Shown in pieces: positions 53,638 to 62,400 of a stretch of DNA of 64,000 nt. Numbering within the stretch: the first letter of the stretch is position 1; the number at the start of each line of letters is the position of its first letter. The notes below the pieces were generated by a model. That model ran no database searches and had not been told where the DNA came from. It saw nothing but the letters and a program-made list of their open reading frames with translations. The stretch lies in assembly GCF_900142195.1 (NCBI RefSeq), contig NZ_FRAB01000004.1, positions 1 through 64,000 of the forward strand. Reading direction: 5' to 3'. A program made the position numbers and the translations under genes. Origin of the DNA: Paraburkholderia terricola. GTDB lineage: Bacteria > Pseudomonadota > Gammaproteobacteria > Burkholderiales > Burkholderiaceae.

Positions 53638-54447
53638 GTGTTGCTGGCGCTCAAGCTCGCACTGGTGCCGGCGTTTCTTGCCGCGCTGACCGTGGCGGGG
53701 CGCGTCTGGGGACCGTCGGTGGCGGGATGGCTGGCGGGGCTGCCGGTCGTCGCCGGGCCGATCGTCCTGCTGCTCGCGCTCGAACGCGGCCCGGCATTCG
53801 CGGCGCAGGCGTCGGCGGCGTCGATCGCGGCGATTGCGGCATCGGAAGCGTTCAACTTTACATATGCGTGGACGTGCCGGCGTTTTGCGTGGCCGCTTGC
53901 GCTGACGGTCGGCATGGCGGGGTGGGTCGGCGTGGCGATGTTGCTCACGCAACTGGCGAGCGGGCTCATGTGGGCGGTGGCGGCGGCAGGCGTGGCCGTC
54001 GCGGTTTCGCAAGGCGGCTTGCCGCGTGCGTCGGGGCCTGTGCCGGCCGCGCGCGGCGGGCTCGGCGATCTCGCCGTGCGCATGCTTACCGGCGCGCTGC
54101 TGACGGTCGCGGTCACGACGTTGTCCGCGTCGATGGGCGCGACCTGGAGCGGATTGCTCTCGGTGTTTCCGTTGCTCGGGATCGTGCTCGCGGTATCGGC
54201 GCAACGCGCGCACGGCGCGGACTTCGTCGCGTTGCTCATGCGCGGCATGGTGATCGGCCGCGCGTCGTTCACGGCGTTCTTCGCGGTGACCGCGACGATG
54301 CTGCCGCATGACGGTGTATGGCTGAGCTTTGCGTGCGCGGCGGTGGTGTCGGTGATCGTGCAAGGCGCGAGCAAGCGGATGCTTGCTGCCAAGCGGCCGG
54401 TTGGGGCTTTGTCGCGTGAGCTTGTTGAGCGGCAATCGGTGGATTGA
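53638..54447 (+). CDS. Multi-pass membrane protein of unknown function
   Basis: A 269-residue protein with about eight or nine hydrophobic segments and few charged residues, for example LALKLALVPAFLAALTVAGR and GLLSVFPLLGIVLAVSAQRA. The conserved-looking GPSVAGWLAGLPVVAGPIVL lies near the N-terminus. GTG 53638 begins 2 bp after the TMEM175 stop and is the only start consistent with the gene order. I do not recognise a family with confidence. It is likely cotranscribed with the channel. Confidence 0.7.
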   Translation: MLLALKLALVPAFLAALTVAGRVWGPSVAGWLAGLPVVAGPIVLLLALERGPAFAAQASAASIAAIAASEAFNFTYAWTCRRFAWPLALTVGMAGWVGVAMLLTQLASGLMWAVAAAGVAVAVSQGGLPRASGPVPAARGGLGDLAVRMLTGALLTVAVTTLSASMGATWSGLLSVFPLLGIVLAVSAQRAHGADFVALLMRGMVIGRASFTAFFAVTATMLPHDGVWLSFACAAVVSVIVQGASKRMLAAKRPVGALSRELVERQSVD

Positions 54448-54619
54448 AGCCGTAGGGCCGTTGTGCCCCCGCTAGTTGACTGCAGGCGCGGAATCCGCCG
54501 AACCTGAATTCGCGGCTTGCCAGCGTTAGTTGGCCAAGCCGCTGCGGGGTTCGGTCGCAAGCACGAACTCGCGCAAACCGTTGCGCGCAAACCGAGCCCG
54601 TTTCGCTGATACTTGCGTC

Positions 54620-55108
54620 ATGACTGCCCGCACAAAAAACGCTTCCTCCACCCGCGTCGGCCTCATCTCCGACACGCACAACCTCGTGCGTCCCGAAGCG
54701 CTGCGCTATCTCGCCGGCTGCGACGCGATCATCCACGCGGGCGACATCTGCAATCCGGCAGTGCTCGAGGCGCTCGTGAAGATCGCGCCGGTCACGGCGG
54801 TGCGCGGCAACAACGACATCGGCGAGTGGGCCGCATCGCTGCCGACGCACGCCAGGCTCGCCGTCCAGCAAGTGACCATTCTCGTCGCGCACGACATCGC
54901 CGACGTGCTTGCCGATCCGCACAGCGAGGGCATCGGCGTGGTGGTCACCGGTCACTCGCACAAGCCGTCGGTCAGCGAACGCGACGGTGTGCTGTTCGTC
55001 AATCCCGGCAGCGCCGGCCCACGGCGCTTCAAGCTGCCGGTTTCGGCCGGCATGTTGATCGTCGATGGCGCGCACGCGACGGCGCGATTCGATTCCCTGC
55101 TGACATAA
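54620..55108 (+). CDS. YfcE-like metallophosphoesterase
   Basis: A 162-residue calcineurin-like phosphoesterase of the YfcE/MJ0936 type. It has RVGLISDTHNLV (DxH), CDAIIHAGDIC (GDx), VRGNNDIG (GNxD/E) and VVVTGHSHKPSV (GHxH), all in order and intact. It is a soluble metal-dependent phosphodiesterase; the substrate is unknown. ATG 54620 is preceded by no strong ribosome-binding site, but the upstream frame is poorly conserved in character. It converges with the MHS transporter gene and shares a hairpin with it. Confidence 0.93.
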   Translation: MTARTKNASSTRVGLISDTHNLVRPEALRYLAGCDAIIHAGDICNPAVLEALVKIAPVTAVRGNNDIGEWAASLPTHARLAVQQVTILVAHDIADVLADPHSEGIGVVVTGHSHKPSVSERDGVLFVNPGSAGPRRFKLPVSAGMLIVDGAHATARFDSLLT

Positions 55109-55139
55109 AAAAACGGGCCGGCAAACTTGCCGACCCGTT
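55107..55139 (-). terminator. Terminator of the MHS transporter gene
   Basis: An inverted repeat (stem AACGGG-C-CGGCAA with TTGCCG-A-CCCGTT) is followed on the minus strand by a run of T residues (plus-strand A run 55107-55113). It lies directly after the phosphoesterase stop and may serve both convergent genes. Confidence 0.75.
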
Positions 55140-55184
55140 CTGACACGTCAGTTCTCAACTACCGCGCTAGCGCGCAACCCGGCG

Positions 55185-56696
55185 TCACGCGCGCGCCGTC
55201 GCCGCCGCTGCATAACTTTCGTCCATCTCCGCGGCTTCACGCTCGCCGCGCAGCACCGCATGCGCTTCCGCGTGCGTGGCCACGCACGGGCCCGAGCCGA
55301 GGAGGGGCTTGCGCGCCGTTTCGCGCAGCGCGATTACCGAGACGATGCCGATCAGCGACGCGCCCATCAGGTAGTACGCGGGCATCATCAGATTGCCGGT
55401 GCTGTCGACCAGCCACGCGGCGACCAGCGGCGTCGTGCCGCCGAACAGCGATACGGAAATGTTGAAGCCGATCGCGAGCGCGCCGTAGCGGATTTTGGTC
55501 GGGAACAGCGCCGGCAGCGCCGACGGCATCACGCCGGTAAAGCATGACAGCAGCACGCCGAGAATCATCAGGCCGCCGAACACCGGCAGCACCGTGCCCA
55601 TGCGGATCAACAGCAGCGCGGGAATCGACAGCGCGAACAGCCCCACGCAACCGAACAGCATGACCGGCTTGCGGCCGATCGCGTCGGACAGACGGCCGGC
55701 GGCGAGCGTCATCGGCATCATCAGCACCATCACGAGCAGCACGAGGAAGAGACCGTGCGTTTCGTTGAAGTGCAGCGTGGCCGACAGATAGCTCGGCAGA
55801 TACGACAGCGCCATGTAATCGGTCACGTTGAAGATCAGCACGAGGCCCACGCACAGCAAAAGCGGCTTCCATTGCTGCGCGAGCAGCTCGCGAAACGATT
55901 GCTTCGGCAGCGACTTGTCCTCGGCTTCGCGTTGCTCGGCCTGCTTTTTGAACGCGGGCGTTTCTTCCAGCTTCATCCGGATGTACAGACCCACCAGACC
56001 CAGCGGACCCGCGATCAGGAACGGCACGCGCCAGCCCCATGACAGCAGCGCCTCGTTCGACAGTGCCGCGGTCAGCACGGCAACCGTCCCCGCGCCGAGC
56101 ACGTAGCCGATCAGCGTGCCGAACTCCAGGAAGCTGCCCATGAAGCCGCGCCGCTTGTCCGTCGAGAATTCGGCGATGAAGGTGGCCGCGCCGCCGTACT
56201 CGCCGCCGGTCGAGAAGCCCTGCACGAGGCGCGCGACCAGCAACAGCACCGGCGCGAAAATGCCGATCGTCGCGTAGCTCGGAATCAGGCCGATTGCGAA
56301 GGTGCCGAGCGCCATCATGATCATGGTCATCGCCAGCACGCGCTGACGGCCGATGCGGTCGCCCAGCGGCCCGAACACCATGCCGCCGACCGGCCGCACG
56401 AGAAACGCCGCGGCGAACGTGCCGAAGGTGGCGATCAACTGCGCGGACGGACTCGACGACGGGAAGAACACCTTGCCGAGCGTGACGGCGATGTAGCTGT
56501 ACACGCCGAAATCGAACCATTCCATCGCGTTGCCGAGCGCCATTGCGCCGACGGCCCGCTTGAGGAGTGATTTGTCGACGACGGTGATGTCGTCCAGAGA
56601 GAGGCGTTGTTCTTCTTTGTGGTGTCGCCAGAAGCCGTTGCTGGAAGCGGTCAAGGTTAAAACTCCGATGACTGCGACGAAACTCATGATGCGCAT
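55185..56696 (-). CDS. MHS-family MFS transporter (ProP-like)
   Basis: A 503-residue proton-coupled importer of the metabolite:H+ symporter group. It has about 12 helices, with AMALGNAMEWFDFGVYSYIA (helix 1 signature), FGPLGDRIGRQRVL (motif A) and LVQGFSTGGEYGGAATFIAE (~155-174), typical of ProP and related osmolyte or dicarboxylate/alpha-ketoglutarate permeases. The mid-length N-terminal extension (~45 residues, including a hydrophobic segment MSFVAVIGVLTLTASSN) is unusual and could be an extra helix or a wrong start; a start at MALGNAM is less likely. The ATG at 56696 has GGCGGA upstream. Glycine betaine or proline are the best guesses for the substrate. Confidence 0.88.
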   Translation of the reverse strand: MRIMSFVAVIGVLTLTASSNGFWRHHKEEQRLSLDDITVVDKSLLKRAVGAMALGNAMEWFDFGVYSYIAVTLGKVFFPSSSPSAQLIATFGTFAAAFLVRPVGGMVFGPLGDRIGRQRVLAMTMIMMALGTFAIGLIPSYATIGIFAPVLLLVARLVQGFSTGGEYGGAATFIAEFSTDKRRGFMGSFLEFGTLIGYVLGAGTVAVLTAALSNEALLSWGWRVPFLIAGPLGLVGLYIRMKLEETPAFKKQAEQREAEDKSLPKQSFRELLAQQWKPLLLCVGLVLIFNVTDYMALSYLPSYLSATLHFNETHGLFLVLLVMVLMMPMTLAAGRLSDAIGRKPVMLFGCVGLFALSIPALLLIRMGTVLPVFGGLMILGVLLSCFTGVMPSALPALFPTKIRYGALAIGFNISVSLFGGTTPLVAAWLVDSTGNLMMPAYYLMGASLIGIVSVIALRETARKPLLGSGPCVATHAEAHAVLRGEREAAEMDESYAAAATARA

Positions 56697-57334
56697 GAAC
56701 GTTCCGCCACGGTTGCTGGAAAAGTGCGTTTCACGAAACCCGCGATGGCGTATGCCTCGTCGCAAGGAACGAAGAAGCGGGGCGCAAAAACACAACGCCC
56801 GTGCCTCGCGGATGATTCGCGAAAAACACTCGTCTGGATCGTGCTGACTGTTGCACCTGCGTGGCCGTGGAAGGGGGGCAGGTGCATGAGGACGCTGGGT
56901 TGGCCGAAAGCTGGCCCAGGCGCCGCTGGAAGGCTTGAAACGAAAAAGGCCGGTGCTTTATTCGCCGCTGGGGAAACGCGAGGGAACCTCAGGCAGGAAA
57001 ACGACCGACAAGCCTTCTTGTATAAAAACTGTTCGATTTCAACATGGCACCCGCACTGCGGGCCACAATGAAAAGAAACGTTAATGAGGTGAAATGCTGT
57101 TGGAACGATGAACATGATAGCACGATGACAGAGGATCGCGCAAACCTTGGGCTCGCGGGGCGTCGAGCGAGGGCGTTCGGGAGGCCGGCGGCGCGGACCG
57201 CTGGTTGGTTCCGTAGTGAGATGGAGTAGGGGAAAACTGCGCCAGGGTAAAGCTAAAAATGACTGCTGTCCTTGCCGACTACAATGGATGGGTCACAGTC
57301 GGCGGTGGGACGACACCGCGAAAAGGATTGCGCC
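56697..57334. other. Intergenic region upstream of the MHS transporter and DUF1330 genes
   Basis: About 640 bp with no convincing gene. Overlapping short open frames exist on both strands but lack ribosome-binding sites and family signatures. An AT-rich patch with TATAAA sits near 57013-57020, and TACAAT at 57280-57285 could be a -10 box for the DUF1330 gene. Confidence 0.35.
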
Positions 57335-57637
57335 ATGACCGCCTATCTGATTGCCGATGTCGATGTCACCAACCCCGCCGTTTTCGAAGAGTACAAACGA
57401 GAAGTGCCCGCTACCGAGGCGCGCTATGGCGGCAAATATCTGGGCCGTGGCGGACTGACGAAAATTCTCGAAGGCGATTGGCAGCCGCATCGTCTCGTCA
57501 TCATCGAGTTTCCGGACATGGCTTCGTTGATGGCGTGGTATGAGTCGCCCGAGTACGCCCCTCTGAAGGCGATCCGCGAAACATGCGCGAGGACGCGGAT
57601 CATCGCGCTGGAAGGGATTGCGGCCGTCCCGTCGTAG
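57335..57637 (+). CDS. DUF1330 domain protein (dimeric alpha-beta barrel)
   Basis: A 100-residue cytosolic protein of the DUF1330 group. The start MTAYLIADVDVTNPAVFEEY and RLVIIEFPDMASLMAWYESP (~53-72) match the ferredoxin-like EthD/antibiotic-monooxygenase-like fold. The function is unknown; related folds act as small monooxygenases or heme-binding proteins. ATG 57335 has AAAGGA upstream. A bidirectional terminator follows. Confidence 0.9.
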   Translation: MTAYLIADVDVTNPAVFEEYKREVPATEARYGGKYLGRGGLTKILEGDWQPHRLVIIEFPDMASLMAWYESPEYAPLKAIRETCARTRIIALEGIAAVPS

Positions 57638-57655
57638 CAACGTCGCCGCCGGCAC

Positions 57656-57686
57656 AAAAAAATCCGCGCACGCGGCGCGGATTTTT
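57656..57686. terminator. Bidirectional intrinsic terminator
   Basis: Stem AATCCGCGC / GCGCGGATT with a 5-base loop, flanked by an A run on one side and a T run on the other. It can terminate both the DUF1330 gene and the convergent yggX gene. Confidence 0.88.
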
Positions 57687-57720
57687 CAGTGGCGCACAAA
57701 CGCCGGCAAAACGCGAAAAC

Positions 57721-57996
57721 TCACTCCGCCGAGGGCGGCACATAACCCTGCGCCGTATCCGCGCCTTCTCCGAAAAAGAACTTCTCGGTCTGCTTCATCA
57801 GATACTGGCGTGCGCGCGGATCGGCCATGTTCAGCCGGTTTTCATTGATCAGCATGGTTTGCTGCTTCAACCACGCCTGCCAGGCTTCCTTCGAGATGCT
57901 TTCGTAGATCCGCTTGCCGAGTTCGCCCGGCAGCGGCGGGAAATCGAGACCTTCGGCTTCCTTGCCGAGCTTCGCGCATTGAACCATACGAGTCAT
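57721..57996 (-). CDS. yggX: Probable Fe(2+)-trafficking protein
   Basis: A 91-residue YggX homologue that supports iron-sulfur cluster biogenesis and oxidative-stress protection. [20 protein letters not shown] with the conserved Cys7, then [20 protein letters not shown] and [19 protein letters not shown], are diagnostic. Length is normal. It lies 56 bp downstream of no other gene on its strand except argA's end (58053), which is upstream; cotranscription with argA is possible. It ends at the bidirectional terminator. Confidence 0.96.
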   Translation of the reverse strand: MTRMVQCAKLGKEAEGLDFPPLPGELGKRIYESISKEAWQAWLKQQTMLINENRLNMADPRARQYLMKQTEKFFFGEGADTAQGYVPPSAE

Positions 57997-58052
57997 GCTG
58001 TGCTTCTCCTGTAATCGAATGTGGGGCGGGCAGGCGCTGTATATGGGGCCGC

Positions 58053-59441
58053 TCAGAGCTGTTTCATCAGCACGAGCGATTTGCGCTGCCAGTTATAGAG
58101 TCTGCGGCGGTCTTCGGGCAGGTCGTCGACGGTCACCTTGACGAAGCCGCGCTTGAGGAACCAGTGCTCGGTGCGCGTGGTGAGCACGAAAATGCGCGTG
58201 AGGCCGCGCGCCCGCGCGCGTTGCTCGATGCGCTTCAGGAGCCGCTCGCCGTCGCCGGTGCCTTGCGCCTCGGGCGCGACCGTCAGGCACGCCATTTCGC
58301 CGATGCGCTCCTGCGTGTACGGATACAGCGCCGCGCAGCCGAACAGTACGCCATCGTGCTCGATCACCGAGAAATGGTCGATGTCGCGTTCGATCTGGTG
58401 ACGTCCGCGCCGGACCAGCGTGCCGTCCGATTCCAGCGGCTCGATCAGCGCGAGAATGCCGCCGACGTCGTCCGGCGTGGCTTCGCGCAGGCTTTCGAGG
58501 TTCTCGTACGAGATCATCGTGCCCACGCCGTCGTGCAGGAACAGTTCGAGCAGCAGGCTGCCGTCGAGCGCGTACGGGATGATGTGCGCGCGCGCCACGC
58601 CGCCGCGGCAGGCGCGAATCGAATGCTTCAGATAAAAGCCCGCGTCGCCGGTGACTTCGCCGCTTTCATGCAGCTTGTAGGCGTCGTCGAGCGACAGTTC
58701 GCGGATCAGTTCGGCGCCTTCCTCGCCGGCTTGCATCAGGCCCGGCGTTTCGGTCAGGAACACGATCTTGTCGGCGCGCAGCGCGATAGCGGCGGCCGAC
58801 GCGACGTCTTCCATCGCCAGGTTGAAGGCCTCGCCGGTGGGCGAGAAGCCGAGCGGCGAGAGCAGCACCAGCTTGCGGCTCGCGAGCGAATGGCGGATCG
58901 AGTCCGCGTCGATCTTGCGCACCACGCCGGTGTGGGCGAAATCGACGCCGTCCAGAATGCCGACCGGCCGCGCCGTCACGAAGTTGCCCGATACCACGCT
59001 GATGTGCGCGTGCGCCATCGGCGTGTTCGGCAAGCCCTGGCTGATCGCGGCCTCGATGTCCAGACGCACTTCGCCGGCCGCTTCTTTCGCCGATTCGAGC
59101 GCGCGCGCGTCGGTGATGCGCATGCCGTGCGAAAATTCAGACTCCACTCCGTGCAAACTCATCTGCTCTTCGACCTGCGGTCGCGAGCCGTGCACCAGAA
59201 CGATCTGGATGCCCATGGCCTGCAGCAGCGCGATGTCGGACACGAGCGCATTCAGGAGCCCCTGATGCACCACCTCGCCACCGAAGCCGACGACGAACGT
59301 CTTGTTTCGGAACGCGTGGATATACGGGGCGACGGAGCGCATCCAGTCGACGAATTGCGCATGCTGTGCGAGGTTTTCCGTTGCTCCGGCGGGGGCCGGA
59401 GCGCTCGCGGGCGCGGGGACGAGGTCGGTTTGGGAATTCAT
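58053..59441 (-). CDS. argA: N-acetylglutamate synthase (amino-acid N-acetyltransferase)
   Basis: A 462-residue enzyme that makes N-acetylglutamate, the first step of arginine synthesis. The N-terminal amino-acid-kinase domain ([20 protein letters not shown], ~47; [17 protein letters not shown]) and the C-terminal GNAT domain ([20 protein letters not shown], ~380) are in the canonical ArgA order. The N-terminal Ala/Pro-rich ~25 residues are an extra linker. The ATG at 59441 is only 23 bp from the hrpA start on the opposite strand, and a -10 box lies immediately upstream, so the mRNA may be nearly leaderless. Arginine feedback is expected from the family. Confidence 0.95.
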   Translation of the reverse strand: MNSQTDLVPAPASAPAPAGATENLAQHAQFVDWMRSVAPYIHAFRNKTFVVGFGGEVVHQGLLNALVSDIALLQAMGIQIVLVHGSRPQVEEQMSLHGVESEFSHGMRITDARALESAKEAAGEVRLDIEAAISQGLPNTPMAHAHISVVSGNFVTARPVGILDGVDFAHTGVVRKIDADSIRHSLASRKLVLLSPLGFSPTGEAFNLAMEDVASAAAIALRADKIVFLTETPGLMQAGEEGAELIRELSLDDAYKLHESGEVTGDAGFYLKHSIRACRGGVARAHIIPYALDGSLLLELFLHDGVGTMISYENLESLREATPDDVGGILALIEPLESDGTLVRRGRHQIERDIDHFSVIEHDGVLFGCAALYPYTQERIGEMACLTVAPEAQGTGDGERLLKRIEQRARARGLTRIFVLTTRTEHWFLKRGFVKVTVDDLPEDRRRLYNWQRKSLVLMKQL

Positions 59442-59448
59442 GCCGGGG

Positions 59449-59456
59449 ATTATAAT
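59449..59456. promoter_or_regulatory. Symmetric -10 element for divergent argA and hrpA
   Basis: ATTATAAT is its own reverse complement, so each strand carries a TATAAT box. On the plus strand it occupies 59451-59456, 8 bp before the hrpA ATG; on the minus strand it occupies 59449-59454, 7 bp before the argA ATG. Only weak -35 matches lie at suitable spacing. Confidence 0.6.
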
Positions 59457-59464
59457 GCGCCCCC

Positions 59465-62400
59465 ATGTCGAATGTACCCAAAAGTCCCGCTGCGGCGAAC
59501 GAGAATGCGGCGCCGGCCGCCGATCAGATGAATGCCGGCGACGCGAAGCGTAGCGATGCGCCGCCCACGCCAAAACCGGCGCGCGAGCCGCGGCGTGCGA
59601 CGGAAGGCGCGCCGGTGTCGGCGCAGAAAAGCAAGCCGCCGCGTGAGGCGCGCCGCGAGCCGCGCGAGCCACGTGCGCCGCGCGCTCAGCGTATCGTCGA
59701 ACCCAACCCGATTCCGCCGATCACCTTCCCCGAGGCGCTGCCGGTCTCCGCCCGCCGCGACGAGATCGCCAAGGCCATCGCGCGGAATCAGGTGGTGATC
59801 GTCTCCGGCGAGACCGGCTCCGGCAAAACCACCCAGTTGCCGAAGATCTGCCTCGCGTTGGGGCGCGGTCTGGGCGCCGGCGGCGCCGGTCTGATCGGCC
59901 ACACGCAGCCGCGCCGGATCGCCGCGTCGGCGACGGGCCGCCGCATTGCCGAGGAACTCGGCACGCCGTTCGGCGAAGTGGTCGGCTACAAGGTGCGCTT
60001 CACGGACAACCTGTCGCCGGGCGCGTCGGTCAAGCTGATGACCGACGGCATTCTGCTCGCCGAAACGCAAACCGACCCGCTGCTCAAGGCGTATGACACG
60101 CTGATCATCGACGAAGCGCACGAGCGCAGCCTGAACATCGATTTTCTGCTCGGCTATCTGAAGGAAATCCTCGTCAGGCGCCCGGATCTGAAGCTGATCG
60201 TGACCTCGGCCACCATCGACGCGGACCGCTTCGCGCGCCACTTCGGCAGCGAGGAGAAGCCCGCGCCGGTGATCGAAGTGAGCGGGCGTCTGTATCCGGT
60301 CGAGGTGCGCTATCGGCCGGTGGCGGAAGACAGCCCGGCGGTGAAGGCGGCGGAAGGCACGTCCCCGGCGCCGTCGTCGCGCGAATCGCGTGACAGGCCG
60401 AAAACTCAACGGGAATTTGGCAAGGACCGCGATCGCGATCTGATGGAAGCGATCGTCGACGCCGTCGACGAACTCTGCCGCGAAGGCCCCGGCGACGTGC
60501 TGGTGTTCCTGCCCGGCGAGCGCGAAATCCGCGACGCCGCCGAGGCGCTGCGCAAGCACCATCCGCCGCACACCGAAATCCTGCCGCTGTTCGCGCGGCT
60601 TTCCGCCGCCGAACAGGAGCGCGTGTTCCGCACCTCGAACGCGCGCCGCATCGTGCTCGCCACCAACGTCGCCGAAACCTCGCTGACGGTGCCGGGCATT
60701 CGCTATGTGGTCGACTCCGGCCTCGCGCGCGTGAAGCGCTACTCGTATCGCAACAAGGTCGAGCAGTTGCAGGTCGAGTCGATTTCGCAGGCCGCCGCCA
60801 ATCAGCGGGCCGGGCGCTGCGGCCGGGTTGCGGACGGCATCTGCATTCGGCTGTACGAGGAAAGCGACTATCAGGGCCGCGTGCGCTTCACCGATCCGGA
60901 GATTTTGCGTTCGTCGCTGGCCTCGGTGATTCTGCGGATGAAGTCGCTGCATCTCACGGCGATCGAAACCTTCCCGTTCATCGAACCGCCGCCGGGCCGC
61001 GCGATCGCCGACGGTTATCAACTGCTCAATGAACTGGGCGCGGTCGATGACGATAACGACCTCACGCCGCTCGGCCGCGAACTCGCGCGTTTGCCGCTCG
61101 ATCCGCGCGTCGGCCGGATGATCCTGGCCGCGCGCGATCAGCAGGCGTTGAAGGAAGTGCTGATCATCGCGAGCGCGCTGTCCGTGCAGGACCCGCGCGA
61201 CCGGCCGATCGAGGCGCAGGAGCAAGCCGACCAGGCGCATCGCCGGTTCGCCGACGAACGCTCCGAATTCCTGCAGTGGCTGAAAATCTGGAACTGGTTC
61301 GAGGAAGCGATCGCGCACAAGAAGTCGAACCGGCAGTTGCAGGACGAGTGCCGCAAGAACTTCCTGTCGCAACTGCGCCTGCGCGAATGGCGCGACGTGC
61401 ATTCGCAACTATTGACGGTGGTGCGCGAGCACGGCTGGCGTCTGAACGAAGCCGAGGCGACCTTCGAGCAGATTCACCTTGCGCTGCTGACCGGCCTGCT
61501 CGGCAACATCGGCCTGAAAGCCGACGACGAACCGTATTACCTCGGCGCGCGCGGCATCAAGTTTTACCTGTGGCCGGGCTCGGCGCTGGTGAAGAAGGCG
61601 GGCAAGTGGGCGATGGCCGCCGAACTGGTCGAGACGAGCCGTTTGTACGCGCGCTGCATCGCGAAGATCGAGCCCGAATGGATCGAGAAGATCGGCGCGC
61701 ATCTGCTGAAGAAATCGCTCTCCGAGCCGCATTGGGAGAAGCGCGCGGCGCAGGTGTCGGCGTTCGAGCGGGCGGTGCTGTACGGGTTGCCGATCTATCA
61801 CCGGCGGCGCGTGAGCTTCGGCAAGCAGGACCCGGCGCGCGCGCGGGAGTTGTTCATTCGCGGCGCGCTGGTCGAAGGCGAGTTCGATACGAAGCTCGCG
61901 TTCTTCGTGCACAACCGCAAGTTGCTCGCCGACATCGAGCAACTGGAGCACAAGTCGCGCCGTCAGGACGTGCTGGTCGACGACGAACTGATTTTCGCCT
62001 TCTACGACCAGGCGTTGCCGAAGGGCATTTACACCGGCGCGTCGTTCGAGCGCTGGTATCGCGACGAGGTGAAAAAGAGCGGCCAGCCTGAAGAGAAGCT
62101 GCGCCTGCTGTATCTGTCGCGCGACGATCTGATGCGGCATGAAGCCGCCGGCGTGACGACCGATCTGTTCCCGAAGCGCATGACGATGGCGGGCGTCGAG
62201 ATGACGCTCACCTATCACTTCGAGCCGGGTTCGCCGCGCGACGGCGTGACGCTCGCGGTGCCGCTCTACGCGCTGAACCAGGTCGACGCACGGCGCTGCG
62301 AGTGGCTCGTGCCGGGCATGCTGAAGGAGAAGACGCACCTGCTGCTGAAGTCCTTGCCGCAGAAGCTGCGCCGTCATTGCGTGCCGGTGCCGGAGTACGC

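Noticed and set aside
56724-57071. Possible 115-residue protein upstream of DUF1330
   Set aside because: No ribosome-binding site, no family signal, and a competing open frame on the other strand of equal quality.
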